Shown: positions 1 through 7,916 of the stretch, piece after piece
How positions within the stretch are numbered: the stretch's first letter is position 1
Layout: each line of letters begins with the position of its first letter
NCBI GenBank assembly: GCA_002505775.1
Contig: DAVY01000006.1
Span: 81,543 to 94,887, forward strand
DNA from: Euryarchaeota archaeon UBA130
GTDB lineage: Archaea > Thermoplasmatota > Poseidoniia > Poseidoniales > Thalassarchaeaceae
Reading direction: 5' to 3'
Length of the DNA: 13,345 bases
Made by a program: the position numbers and the translations under genes
Notes under the pieces: generated by a model
Told to the model about the DNA's origin: nothing
What the model saw: the letters and a program-made list of their open reading frames with translations, nothing else
Database searches by the model: none

Positions 1-27
1 GAATAACACACAATTTCGACATACTTA

Positions 28-37
28 GTATATGTTA
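28..37 (+). promoter_or_regulatory. Putative TATA box for the first membrane-protein gene
   Basis: An AT-rich core (tatatgtt) lies about 25-33 bases upstream of the TTG at 62. That is near the position of an archaeal TATA element in front of a leaderless start. No BRE can be defined with confidence. The call rests on position and composition only. Confidence 0.3.
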
Positions 38-61
38 GACCGGTTTGTTCTAAGCTGGTGA

Positions 62-1159
62 TTGGCACCAACTGCTGGGAGTGCTCCTATGGACGGACTA
101 GCTACTGGACTGCTAATCCTATTACTGCCTGTAATACTCACCCTTCCACTCAGGTTCGGGTGGAAGTGGTGGGTAGGGATGGAGCCTGAACATGAACACT
201 ACCGAGAGAAGGTTAGGAGGGTTCTGGATTCTGGCATACCAATCAAGAGGTACAGAACAGAGCTTGACTCCGAGGCACGTAGATTACTAATCGATAAAGA
301 GAGACAATCCCGAATAGAATCGGATCTACTCAGACCGTTGGGCCCGCAACATTTCTTACTCCTACCGGCACTGATATTCTCTCCACTTCTAGGAATATTT
401 GCCTTCTTCGTGACAATAATCCTCCTACCCATGTTCAGACCAATTGAGTGGATATTAATAGACAAGGGCTTACTATCTTATACAGCTAATGTCATACGAA
501 AGGTAACAAGGTGGGAAATTATTGGGATACCAAGATTGGATGATGGAACAGGCACTTTAGACAGGGTCTTAGATTCTACACATAGAATGCCGATTACAGT
601 ATTTCTCGGTATTTTTGCATACCTAATTGTATTGTATCTCCCGCTTCAGCCAAGACAAGTAATGGTACTAAGTGCGGTGTTCTATATCTTTTTAGTATCC
701 TTTATTTCTGTTATTAGGGCTGCGACAATGACATCCTTAGTTTTCGCTGATCCAACGAAAAGAAGGCTTATTCCCATGCACTCACTAGTAGATGACGCCT
801 TAGGACCATCCGTTGGAATAGGATTAATCTTCTTACTATCTAGACAGTTGGTATACGGAAGTCAACTTAGGTCCGGAGATTTACTAGGTGATCCTATCAT
901 TTTTTCAATATCAGTGATATTGGTCCTGTACACCGCTACCATCATTGGCGTGGCTGTTGAATTCGCATTCTTTGAGTCTCGTAGTGATAGAATTAAATCA
1001 CTATTTCAGCTTCAAATTGTGGAGAAACACGACCCTATGGTCTATCTCTTTACAAGGCACTTGGGGACATTGAGAATATCTCCCTTAATGACTATGAGAG
1101 AGTGGATCGATAGTAATGAGGAAATTTCAATAATTGACACCGAGGTTATGGCTGGGTGA
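62..1159 (+). CDS. Polytopic membrane protein of unknown function
   Basis: I do not recognise this 365-residue protein. It has about six hydrophobic segments, near residues 13-31, 98-126, 177-195, 199-219, 248-263 and 278-303. A charged soluble stretch separates the first two segments (about 40-95, rich in Arg, Glu and Asp). Another loop lies at about 127-175, and the hydrophilic tail runs from about 305 to the end. I see no catalytic or transport motif. The start is uncertain. TTG at 62 follows an in-frame stop at once and fits the TATA-like box near 28-37. ATG at 89 (residue 10) is preceded by a GGGAG at a plausible spacing and still keeps the first membrane segment. The stop codon abuts the stop of the convergent CBS-domain gene with no intergenic base. 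That the protein is integral to the membrane is well supported; its function is unknown. Confidence 0.8.
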   Translation: MAPTAGSAPMDGLATGLLILLLPVILTLPLRFGWKWWVGMEPEHEHYREKVRRVLDSGIPIKRYRTELDSEARRLLIDKERQSRIESDLLRPLGPQHFLLLPALIFSPLLGIFAFFVTIILLPMFRPIEWILIDKGLLSYTANVIRKVTRWEIIGIPRLDDGTGTLDRVLDSTHRMPITVFLGIFAYLIVLYLPLQPRQVMVLSAVFYIFLVSFISVIRAATMTSLVFADPTKRRLIPMHSLVDDALGPSVGIGLIFLLSRQLVYGSQLRSGDLLGDPIIFSISVILVLYTATIIGVAVEFAFFESRSDRIKSLFQLQIVEKHDPMVYLFTRHLGTLRISPLMTMREWIDSNEEISIIDTEVMAG

Positions 1160-2215
1160 TTATTCACTCTCTTCTATTCTCTGCTTGGCTAGTTTCCGCA
1201 TGTCTTCATGATGGACACCGTCGTCAATTGCTTCTTGATCAGATTCATCTACGATCTCTACGCCCAATAATGTCTCTATTACATCCTCCATTGTGACAAG
1301 GCCCTCGGTCCCACCAAACTCGTCTTTTACAATGAGAAACTGGGATTTAGTCTCTAAGAGTATATCCAATGCCCTATCTACGGAATCATCATGCTTACAG
1401 ATATCGACGGGTCTTGAGATATCAGACATCTTCAAATCATAATCATCGACGGCGGCCCTTCTAAGAATTTCACTTCTTAGAACTACTCCTCTCACATCGT
1501 CTATATTTCCACCCGTAACAGGCATCCGTCCATGAATCATTATTGGGATATTCTGCAATACGTCTGATACCGTATCATCCGAGGAGACCGAAGTAACAAC
1601 AACGCGCGGGGTCATTATATCACTTACTTTAATTTCCCTCAACCTCAATAAGTTCTGAATTACTGCCTCTTCGTCTTCTTCTATAACATCCGTTTCCTCT
1701 GCTATATCAGCCAAAACAGAAAGCTCATCTCTTGTTACGGTCTCTGTCTCTACTGCGGGAAGTAAAGATCTAGTAATTTCAATAGGCTTAACAATTATCC
1801 AAAGTGCGAACATCATCCCTTTCAATATCCTCGCGGATGGGACAGTAAGTCTTCTCCAATACAGGGCACCTATTGTCTTCGGCAAAATTTCACTAAGCAC
1901 CAGAATTGCCAGTGTTAGTATTGCGGCGGCAACATGAACTATATCTCCGCCTCCAAATTGTGTCTGAACTTCTGCCCCTACACCAAGGGCACCAACAGTG
2001 TGAGCGATAGTATTCAAAGTGAGAATGGCCGTAAGCGGCCTTTCCGGATCATCTTTCCATTGTGACCATAGATCACTCACTTTTGGATGTGTGTCCTTCA
2101 ATGCAACAATATGCCCATGGCTTGTCGATAATAGAACGGCTTCTAGTATGCTGCACAAGAAAGAAGCCCCTAAGGCTAACCCAGAATATGCTAAAATAAG
2201 CGTGTAGTCGACCAA
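1160..2215 (-). CDS. CNNM/CorC-like membrane protein (DUF21 domain plus CBS pair)
   Basis: A 351-residue membrane protein with the CNNM/DUF21 architecture. The N-terminal half has about four hydrophobic stretches (about 5-32, 60-82, 92-118, 128-148) and carries the family's S-E-I-x-P-K signature at 108-113 (SEILPK). The C-terminal half is a tandem CBS pair (about 198-256 and 264-322), in which MTPR and the GGTEGLVT-x-EDV region are typical. The extra C-terminal CorC/HlyC domain of many bacterial homologues is missing, and the protein ends in a short charged tail. Family members are linked to Mg2+ or Na+/Mg2+ transport, with the CBS pair binding adenine nucleotides; the substrate here is inference. 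The start is TTG, directly preceded by an in-frame stop, with an AT-rich TATA-like box about 25 bases upstream, which suggests a leaderless transcript. It is divergent from metG. Confidence 0.88.
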   Translation of the reverse strand: MVDYTLILAYSGLALGASFLCSILEAVLLSTSHGHIVALKDTHPKVSDLWSQWKDDPERPLTAILTLNTIAHTVGALGVGAEVQTQFGGGDIVHVAAAILTLAILVLSEILPKTIGALYWRRLTVPSARILKGMMFALWIIVKPIEITRSLLPAVETETVTRDELSVLADIAEETDVIEEDEEAVIQNLLRLREIKVSDIMTPRVVVTSVSSDDTVSDVLQNIPIMIHGRMPVTGGNIDDVRGVVLRSEILRRAAVDDYDLKMSDISRPVDICKHDDSVDRALDILLETKSQFLIVKDEFGGTEGLVTMEDVIETLLGVEIVDESDQEAIDDGVHHEDMRKLAKQRIEESE

Positions 2216-2238
2216 TTATGTTTCCTCACTTTTGAGCG

Positions 2239-2248
2239 AAAATTAAAC
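2239..2248 (-). promoter_or_regulatory. Putative TATA box for the CNNM-like gene
   Basis: On the minus strand this reads gtttaatttt and lies 24-33 bases upstream of the TTG start at 2215. That is the spacing expected for a leaderless archaeal transcript. It shares the divergent intergenic region with the metG promoter. Confidence 0.4.
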
Positions 2249-2298
2249 ATGCACGTGACACGAATGACTGCTCCTGTACCCCTTACGACCGATTGCGA

Positions 2299-2306
2299 CA
2301 TAAATA
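2299..2306 (+). promoter_or_regulatory. Putative TATA box for metG
   Basis: The box cataaata lies 21-28 bases upstream of the GTG at 2327. This is a good archaeal TATA sequence at the classical distance from a leaderless start, and the surrounding bases are less AT-rich, so it stands out. It predicts transcription starting at or very near 2325-2327. Confidence 0.55.
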
Positions 2307-2326
2307 GGTGACTGACCGCTAGCTAT

Positions 2327-4528
2327 GTGTCGCCGGGAGATTATGTGACAATTTTCATGGCCTGGCCATACGTAAACGCACCACTCCACCTTGGTCATGT
2401 AGCTGGAAATTGCTTACCGGCCGATATACAATACCGGTACGAACGAGCACGAGGTAGACGTGTGCTTATGTGCAGTGGATCTGACGAGCATGGCACCCCA
2501 ATTACAATTACTGCTGAGGAATTGGGTGTTTCCCCTCAGGAAGTCGTTGACAAATATCATGACCTAGCTTTGAAATCACTAATTCAACTAGGTTGTTCAT
2601 GGGCAGATAACATTGACTCACGCGGTGTAGAATACGGCGGTGCTCTTTACAATAGAACATCAGATTTGAGACACAAAGAGATAGTTCGTGACGTATTTAC
2701 ACGTTTATTGGAATCGGATTTACTAGTAAAAAAAACGATGAAGCAGTATTGTTCGGTTTCCGATGGCATTGTTAGATTCTTGCCGGACAGATATGTTGAG
2801 GGTACATGCCCAATATGCTCGGAAGACGGGGCTAGGGGGGATCAATGCGATGAATGCGGGTCAACATACGAAGCACACGAGCTAATTAATCCAATATCAA
2901 AGTTGGACCCCGATGCAACAATTGAGATTAGAGACACCGATCATTTATTCTTCAAGCTTGATCTCTTTCAAACAAGCCTAGAAGAACATGCCAAATTAAG
3001 ACAGGACACATGGAAGCCAAACGTTCGATCTATGACAAAGAATTGGCTAAACATGGGGTTGCGACCAAGGGCAGTAACTAGGGATATTGATTGGGGAATT
3101 GAATTACCACTTAGTGGTAATGAGTGGTCATCTAAAAGAGTCTACGTGTGGTTCGAAGCTGTGCAAGGTTACTATACCTGCGCTAGGATATGGGCTGAAA
3201 GATTCGCCTCTAAAAACAATCATCCAGATGGTGATTCTGCGTGGGAGAGGTGGTGGAAGGCAGACGAAAATGGCAAATCACCTAGGCACATATATTTCAT
3301 GGGCAAGGACAATATCCCCTTCCACACAGTAATCTGGCCTTCTTTGATTATGGGCATGAATGCGTCTGATAATGATCGTCAAATAACACACGAAAATCTC
3401 CCGGGTAGTTTGGTGCTGGAAACTAATGTTTCATCCAACGAATATTTGATGCTGCAAGGAGGGCAGTTTAGTAAGAGCAGAAAACATGCAGTGTGGCTTC
3501 CCTCGTTCCTAGGTAGGTACGATCCTGATTGTCTCAGATATTACCTAACGATTAACATGCCTGAAACACACGACACTGACTTTAGATGGGAGGATTTTGT
3601 TGAAAGGACCAATAATGAGTTGATTGGTACATATGGAAACTTCGTACACAGGGTAATGACTCTGACTCATCGCTTGACTAATGAAGGAGAAAATCCACTT
3701 TCTAGGTATGATTCACATGAGGAGTTCAAACACGAGACTGAGTCTTGCCAGAAGCTATTGCATTCTGCGATGGAATCTATGGAAAGACAGAGATTCAAGG
3801 AAGCTCTGAGATCATTAATGGGAATCGCCCAGATCGGAAATCAGGTCCTACAAAGGGCCACACCTTGGAAATATCTTCAGTCTGAGGAGTCAGTAGACAA
3901 AGAAAAATCACTTTCTGCTTTGGCATTTTCCTGGAGGCTCTGCAGAACACTAGCAATATGTACTAGACCATTTATGCCATTCCAATCTGATAGGCTGTGG
4001 AGAATGCTGGGGGAGAATATTGAGCTAAATAACCTACTTTGGGACAATTCTTTAGACTTAACAAGCCATCTTTGTTGGAACGATGAACCACCAGAGCCAT
4101 TATTCAAAAGATTGGATTTAGATGAAATTATTAGCCATGAGCTTTCTCTGGCCAACGATAATAATGATGACCCAGTCGAGGGAGACAGTAAAGGAGCTGA
4201 TTACATAGAATTCGAAGATTTCATGAAAGTCGAGATGAAGACCGGGAAAGTCATATCCGTTGAAGATCACCCCAACGCAGATAAGTTGTATGTAGTAACT
4301 ATACAAGATACTCCCGATACAACCAGAACAGTGTGTGCGGGATTAAAGGGATATTACGAGCCTTCCGACTTGGTGGGACTGAACGTAGTTTTCGTAGCTA
4401 ATTTAGAGCCTAAGAAACTGAGGGGAGTAATGTCTGAGGGGATGCTATTAGCGGCTGATGATGGGGATGGAAATGTGAGCATAGTTACTACTGTAAACGA
4501 TATTGGATCGGGCTCAAGAGTAAGATAA
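2327..4528 (+). CDS. metG: Methionyl-tRNA synthetase with C-terminal tRNA-binding domain
   Basis: A class I aminoacyl-tRNA synthetase that charges tRNA-Met in the cytoplasm. The HIGH motif is HLGH at residues 21-24, after the typical AWPYVN strand. The connective domain has a zinc knuckle with Cys161, Cys164, Cys174 and Cys177. The KMSKS loop appears as FSKSR at about 381-385. The helical anticodon-binding domain follows (about 430-600). From about 627 there is an OB-fold tRNA-binding domain (Trbp111/EMAP-II type) with the usual HPNADKLYV and SEGMLLAA blocks. The 733-residue length fits the fused form. The start is GTG: it keeps the first beta strand and matches the TATA box at 2299-2306. GTG at 2345 and ATG at 2357 are internal alternatives. 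An out-of-frame ATG at 2325 overlaps this start. The 3' end is five bases from the convergent tsr3 stop, followed by a T-rich run near 4533-4541. Confidence 0.97.
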   Translation: MSPGDYVTIFMAWPYVNAPLHLGHVAGNCLPADIQYRYERARGRRVLMCSGSDEHGTPITITAEELGVSPQEVVDKYHDLALKSLIQLGCSWADNIDSRGVEYGGALYNRTSDLRHKEIVRDVFTRLLESDLLVKKTMKQYCSVSDGIVRFLPDRYVEGTCPICSEDGARGDQCDECGSTYEAHELINPISKLDPDATIEIRDTDHLFFKLDLFQTSLEEHAKLRQDTWKPNVRSMTKNWLNMGLRPRAVTRDIDWGIELPLSGNEWSSKRVYVWFEAVQGYYTCARIWAERFASKNNHPDGDSAWERWWKADENGKSPRHIYFMGKDNIPFHTVIWPSLIMGMNASDNDRQITHENLPGSLVLETNVSSNEYLMLQGGQFSKSRKHAVWLPSFLGRYDPDCLRYYLTINMPETHDTDFRWEDFVERTNNELIGTYGNFVHRVMTLTHRLTNEGENPLSRYDSHEEFKHETESCQKLLHSAMESMERQRFKEALRSLMGIAQIGNQVLQRATPWKYLQSEESVDKEKSLSALAFSWRLCRTLAICTRPFMPFQSDRLWRMLGENIELNNLLWDNSLDLTSHLCWNDEPPEPLFKRLDLDEIISHELSLANDNNDDPVEGDSKGADYIEFEDFMKVEMKTGKVISVEDHPNADKLYVVTIQDTPDTTRTVCAGLKGYYEPSDLVGLNVVFVANLEPKKLRGVMSEGMLLAADDGDGNVSIVTTVNDIGSGSRVR

Positions 4529-4533
4529 TGAGT

Positions 4534-5097
4534 TTATTTTTCGTCTGGCTTGTCGAAGAAATCCCATTGAATTTCAGCTAGTTCCTCATTGGAGTTAGCG
4601 TTTGAATAGGCTTCTAATGGTAGTTTGTTCAACTCGAGAAAGGTGTCCCCATATGGCAGGCAGGAGAGAAGCGTTCTCGCTTGAGATTCTCTCCCCAGAA
4701 TGAATAATGTTGATGCTAACGCCTCGGCTGTAGACAATCTTCCAGGTTTTCCCCAGGACACTGGGTTAGCCGCCAATAATACTGGAAGAGTCCTTCCCTC
4801 TAGTCTTGTAAATTTCGAGATAGACTCCAAAGAATCCTCCAAACGTTTCCAAGAACAATCTAGAGCCACTATTGAACCACCCATCAAAATCATATCTTTG
4901 TCATCTGGTCCGATTAGTTTACCACTTGAAGGGTCTAACAAGAAGCCTCTCTTTGGGGCCCCCCGTGTACTTTTGTGAAGAGTAGCATACCCCTTTTTAG
5001 AAATTCTCCTCGCACTGCATTTCTTGGGGTCGTCCTGATCTAGGTGGATAACGTGGAGAGGAATCTCCTCTGGGTTATTCTTTGCCGAGGAATTCAT
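4534..5097 (-). CDS. tsr3: Tsr3-type rRNA aminocarboxypropyltransferase (DUF367)
   Basis: A 187-residue protein matching the Tsr3 family, which transfers the 3-amino-3-carboxypropyl group of S-adenosylmethionine to a modified uridine of small-subunit rRNA late in ribosome biogenesis. The N-terminal RLI-like segment includes LDQDDPKKCSARR (about 19-31). The core has DCSWK at 80-84, then LPVLLAANPVSWGKP at 104-118 and LSTAEALAS at 121-129. The LPYGDTFLELN region (about 147-157) is also typical. The length is normal for the archaeal family and no key block is missing. The ATG start lies 23 bases inside the end of the upstream mbf1 gene, so the two are probably cotranscribed and translationally coupled. 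It converges on metG. The family assignment is strong; activity on rRNA is inferred from the family. Confidence 0.9.
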   Translation of the reverse strand: MNSSAKNNPEEIPLHVIHLDQDDPKKCSARRISKKGYATLHKSTRGAPKRGFLLDPSSGKLIGPDDKDMILMGGSIVALDCSWKRLEDSLESISKFTRLEGRTLPVLLAANPVSWGKPGRLSTAEALASTLFILGRESQARTLLSCLPYGDTFLELNKLPLEAYSNANSNEELAEIQWDFFDKPDEK

Positions 5098-5560
5098 CTA
5101 GTGCATCTCCTATGGTCATACCCCTACTAGTAGGTGCTTTTACTGATCTCTCAGGCTCTGAAATGTTATCCTCAAACAATGTTATGTCCAAGGATTTCTC
5201 TATTTTTTCTAGAACTGAATCCGCTGGTTGGACCCCAGCTTCTACTTTTTGAATTTCATTAAGGCGTAAATTTAACCTCTTGGCAAGGTCTCTGGAGGTC
5301 CACCCTTTTGCTTCCCTCGCTCTTTTAATTGAAGTGTGGAAGTTTGATATTACTTCTTTCTCCATCTTTGCCATATTCCTAGTGTATGTCCTTTTCACTA
5401 TGCTCCCGGATCTAGGTTTTGCAACTGTGGCTTTCCTAGTTTCAAGAACGTTGAGGTTGTTAGATTCTATACATGTGTTACAGCATCTAAGTCTGGTACC
5501 GGAAATTTCTGAGAGAAGGGTGGAAACTCTCTCACTCCCACACATCTCACAGGTTCCCAT
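5075..5560 (-). CDS. mbf1: MBF1-type transcription coactivator (zinc ribbon plus XRE HTH)
   Basis: The archaeal homologue of multiprotein bridging factor 1. Counting from the ATG at 5560, a zinc ribbon occupies the first ~30 residues, with a CEMCG knuckle at 4-8 and a CCNTC knuckle at 26-30. A basic linker (about 35-72) follows, and then a Cro/XRE-type helix-turn-helix (about 74-130) with helices around REAKGWTSRDLAKRL and LNEIQKVEAG. In eukaryotes MBF1 bridges activators and TBP; in archaea it has also been linked to translation, so the exact role is open. A longer form starts at TTG 5578. I prefer the ATG because the family usually begins just before the first CxxC and because catatg lies about 25 bases upstream of 5560. 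The gene overlaps tsr3 by 23 bases and is divergent from pan. Confidence 0.92.
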   Translation of the reverse strand: MGTCEMCGSERVSTLLSEISGTRLRCCNTCIESNNLNVLETRKATVAKPRSGSIVKRTYTRNMAKMEKEVISNFHTSIKRAREAKGWTSRDLAKRLNLRLNEIQKVEAGVQPADSVLEKIEKSLDITLFEDNISEPERSVKAPTSRGMTIGDALDEFLGKE

Positions 5561-5580
5561 GTACCCCCCACTTGGCAATC

Positions 5581-5590
5581 AATCATATGG
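5581..5590 (-). promoter_or_regulatory. Putative TATA box for mbf1-tsr3
   Basis: On the minus strand this reads ccatatgatt, 21-30 bases upstream of the ATG at 5560. It supports a leaderless mbf1 starting at that ATG. The competing TTG at 5578 would instead use the AT-rich block at 5599-5614. Confidence 0.35.
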
Positions 5591-5596
5591 GTTGGG

Positions 5597-5606
5597 GTTA
5601 TTTGAA
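5597..5606 (+). promoter_or_regulatory. Putative TATA box for pan
   Basis: The AT-rich stretch ggttatttga lies 24-33 bases upstream of the pan ATG at 5630, which fits a leaderless start. The region between mbf1 and pan is only 69 bases, so the two divergent promoters would be very close or overlapping. Confidence 0.35.
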
Positions 5607-5629
5607 ATCAAATACCGCCTCCGCAATCC

Positions 5630-6844
5630 ATGACTGCTGGTTCTGATAGCAAGAGGTCAGAGGACACGCCTCCACATCCAACAGTATCAAACCTACAAAA
5701 TGAAATTAGGGATTTATCTGAGACTGCGCAACAATTACTTACGGATAAATTACTATTGGAGAGCGAGGTTTCACAGGTGAAAAAAAGAGCTAGTAGGCTA
5801 GAAGAAGAGATTCGGAATCTTAGGGCACCTCCCATGATTATTGGTCACCTCCAAGACCTGACCGAAGATGGAGCAATCGTTAGAAGTTCCAATGGGACTG
5901 TTTTCTTAGTATCAGTAAATCCCAGAATCGACAGTTCAAAACTCGTTTCTGGATGTAGGGTGGCCCTGAACCAGGATACCCTTTCCGTGATAGAAGTTTT
6001 ACCTGATTCTTGGGACCCACTTGTTATCACATCCGAAATTATAGAGAAGCCTGAGGTATCATATGAAGATATAGGGGGATTAACAGATCAGATATCCGAA
6101 ATCAGGGAAACTGTAGAGCTTTCCTTCACCAATAGAGATGATTTCAAAAGATTCTCAATAGAACCTCCAAAGGGCGTCCTTCTAACAGGTCCACCAGGGA
6201 CCGGCAAGACAATGCTTGCCAAAGCAGTAGCCCACTCAACAAATGCAGTGTTTCTCGGATTAGTAGCGTCTGAACTTGCTCAGAAATATATCGGAGAAGG
6301 AGGACGCCTAGTTAGAGAGATTTTTGATCTTGCAAGAAAGAAGGCACCAGCTATAGTTTTCATCGACGAATTAGATGCCATAGGATCTAAGAGATTAGAT
6401 GGGGCTACATCAGGCGACAGAGAGGTTCAGAGGACATTGATGCAACTACTGTCTGAGTTAGATGGATTTGAGCCATTAGAAGATGTAAAAATCATTGCCG
6501 CAACAAACAGGCCGGAACTTTTGGATAGTGCCCTATTGAGACCGGGCAGATTCGATAGAATCGTTGAGATCCCCCTTCCTGATGAAGATGGTAGGCTTTC
6601 AATCTTGAGAGTTCATACGAAAAATACCCCACTATCAAATCAAATTAATTTGGAGGATATTGCTTCAAAAACAGATGGCTTTAGTGGGGCAGAAATCAAA
6701 TCACTTGTTGTTGAAGCAGGGGTAAGTGCGATTTCGAACGGGAGGAAAAAAATTTCCAAATCAGATTTCTCAAAATCACTCGAGAAAGTTACCGATGGAA
6801 GAAATGGAGATGGGACCGACAACTCATCGGGATTGTATGATTGA
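5630..6844 (+). CDS. pan: Proteasome-activating nucleotidase (PAN), AAA ATPase
   Basis: The regulatory ATPase of the archaeal 20S proteasome, which unfolds substrates and threads them into the core particle. An N-terminal coiled coil (about 18-65) is followed by an OB domain (about 69-125) and the AAA module. Walker A is GPPGTGKT at 187-194 and Walker B is IVFIDELD at 242-249, with Glu247 catalytic. Pore loop 1 contains KYIG at 219-222. Sensor 1 is Asn293 in AATNRPE, and Arg304 and Arg307 lie in LLRPGRFDR. The C-terminal helical lid ends in a polar Gly/Asp/Ser-rich linker, and the last three residues, Leu-Tyr-Asp, form an HbYX motif used to dock on the 20S alpha ring. This feature separates PAN from Cdc48-type AAA proteins. 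The length of 404 is normal for the family. It is divergent from mbf1 and is followed 36 bases later by the formiminotransferase gene, which has its own TATA-like box. Confidence 0.96.
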   Translation: MTAGSDSKRSEDTPPHPTVSNLQNEIRDLSETAQQLLTDKLLLESEVSQVKKRASRLEEEIRNLRAPPMIIGHLQDLTEDGAIVRSSNGTVFLVSVNPRIDSSKLVSGCRVALNQDTLSVIEVLPDSWDPLVITSEIIEKPEVSYEDIGGLTDQISEIRETVELSFTNRDDFKRFSIEPPKGVLLTGPPGTGKTMLAKAVAHSTNAVFLGLVASELAQKYIGEGGRLVREIFDLARKKAPAIVFIDELDAIGSKRLDGATSGDREVQRTLMQLLSELDGFEPLEDVKIIAATNRPELLDSALLRPGRFDRIVEIPLPDEDGRLSILRVHTKNTPLSNQINLEDIASKTDGFSGAEIKSLVVEAGVSAISNGRKKISKSDFSKSLEKVTDGRNGDGTDNSSGLYD

Positions 6845-6850
6845 TGGGCA

Positions 6851-6858
6851 ATACTAAT
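6851..6858 (+). promoter_or_regulatory. Putative TATA box for the histidine-degradation genes
   Basis: The sequence atactaat lies 23-30 bases upstream of the formiminotransferase ATG at 6881. This fits a leaderless transcript that begins the hut block separately from pan, whose stop is only 36 bases before that ATG. Confidence 0.45.
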
Positions 6859-6880
6859 CTCTTAATCACCATGCGAGCAC

Positions 6881-7912
6881 ATGGGCGACACATTGGTAGA
6901 ATGCGTACCAAACTTTAGTGAAGGCAGGGACGAATCTATAATTAACGAAATCACAGAATCTATATTGAAAGTCAGTGACGTTACATTATTAGATGTTGAT
7001 ATTGGTTATGACTTCAATAGAACTGTGGTAACAATAGTGGGGACACCCGAAGCAGTGCTTGAAGCCGCAATCGTTTCTACATCTGTTGCCATCAGACTCA
7101 TAGACATGACGAGGCATTCTGGAGAACACGCTAGAATGGGAGCTGTTGACGTTGTCCCATTTATACCAATTCAGAATTCTACTATGGAAGATTGTATATC
7201 CCTGTCTGAGAGATATGCAAAAATAATATCGGACCGCTTTGGAATCCCAGTTTACCTATATGCTAATTCTGCTAGGAGTATGGAAAGAAGGCGTTTACCA
7301 GATATAAGAAGAGGTGAATATGAGGGTCTTGAGGAAAAACTTTCTATGGAAATTTGGAAACCAGATTATGGCCCATCAACCTTCGTACCCAAAACTGGAG
7401 CAATAGCTTCAGGTGCTAGGCAGGTTCTAATCGCTTACAACATCAACCTCAATACTAATGATAAGAAATTGGCCAATATTATTGCCGGTAAGATTAGGAC
7501 AAGTGGCACGATTTCGAAAGATTCAGATGGTAATAAAATACGAGATAATGAAGGAAAACCCGTAAGGATACCGGGAATGTTTCAATCTTTGCAAGCTGCT
7601 GGTTGGATGTATGATGAGAATACCGCGCAGGTCTCAATGAATCTACTTGATCATACTGTCACTGGTTTGCATGAAGTAACCGACGCAGTAAGATTAGAGG
7701 CCGATTTATTGGGACTTAAGGCTACATCAAGTGAGTTGGTAGGATTAGTTCCCTTACAAGCAATGATTGAAGCGGGAAGGCATTACAATGGAAACCGCGA
7801 AATCCACGATCAAAACATAATTTTACAAGAAGCGGTGGATGGCTTGGGCTTGAACAGATTAGAGGAGTTCGTACCAGCTAAATCAATAATTGAGTTGGCG
7901 ATTCGTAGGTGA
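6881..7912 (+). CDS. ftcD: Glutamate formiminotransferase
   Basis: Transfers the formimino group of N-formimino-L-glutamate, the late product of histidine breakdown, to tetrahydrofolate, giving glutamate and 5-formimino-tetrahydrofolate. The N-terminal subdomain opens with ECVPNFSEGRD (7-17). It carries GEHARMGAVDVVPFIPI (81-97), in which His83 matches the catalytic histidine of the mammalian enzyme. The family blocks YLYANSA (about 126-132), RRGEYEGL (about 144-151) and GPSTFVPKTGAIASGARQVL (about 163-182) follow. The 343 residues cover both formiminotransferase subdomains and stop where the cyclodeaminase domain would begin in the fused mammalian FTCD; here that activity is the next gene. 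The ATG start has a TATA-like box at the leaderless distance. An out-of-frame ATG at 6871 is not used. Assignment is firm; the use of tetrahydrofolate rather than another pterin is inferred from the family. Confidence 0.95.
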   Translation: MGDTLVECVPNFSEGRDESIINEITESILKVSDVTLLDVDIGYDFNRTVVTIVGTPEAVLEAAIVSTSVAIRLIDMTRHSGEHARMGAVDVVPFIPIQNSTMEDCISLSERYAKIISDRFGIPVYLYANSARSMERRRLPDIRRGEYEGLEEKLSMEIWKPDYGPSTFVPKTGAIASGARQVLIAYNINLNTNDKKLANIIAGKIRTSGTISKDSDGNKIRDNEGKPVRIPGMFQSLQAAGWMYDENTAQVSMNLLDHTVTGLHEVTDAVRLEADLLGLKATSSELVGLVPLQAMIEAGRHYNGNREIHDQNIILQEAVDGLGLNRLEEFVPAKSIIELAIRR

Positions 7913-7916
7913 TTTG

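Noticed and set aside
199..465. 88-residue minus-strand frame opposite the first membrane gene
   Set aside because: The opposite frame has clear membrane segments and a promoter-like box. This one has neither.
4978..5097. Tsr3 N-terminus taken as part of an iron-sulfur RLI/ABCE1 protein
   Set aside because: The short RLI-like segment is a normal part of the Tsr3 family. There are no ferredoxin cysteine clusters and no ABC ATPase motifs.
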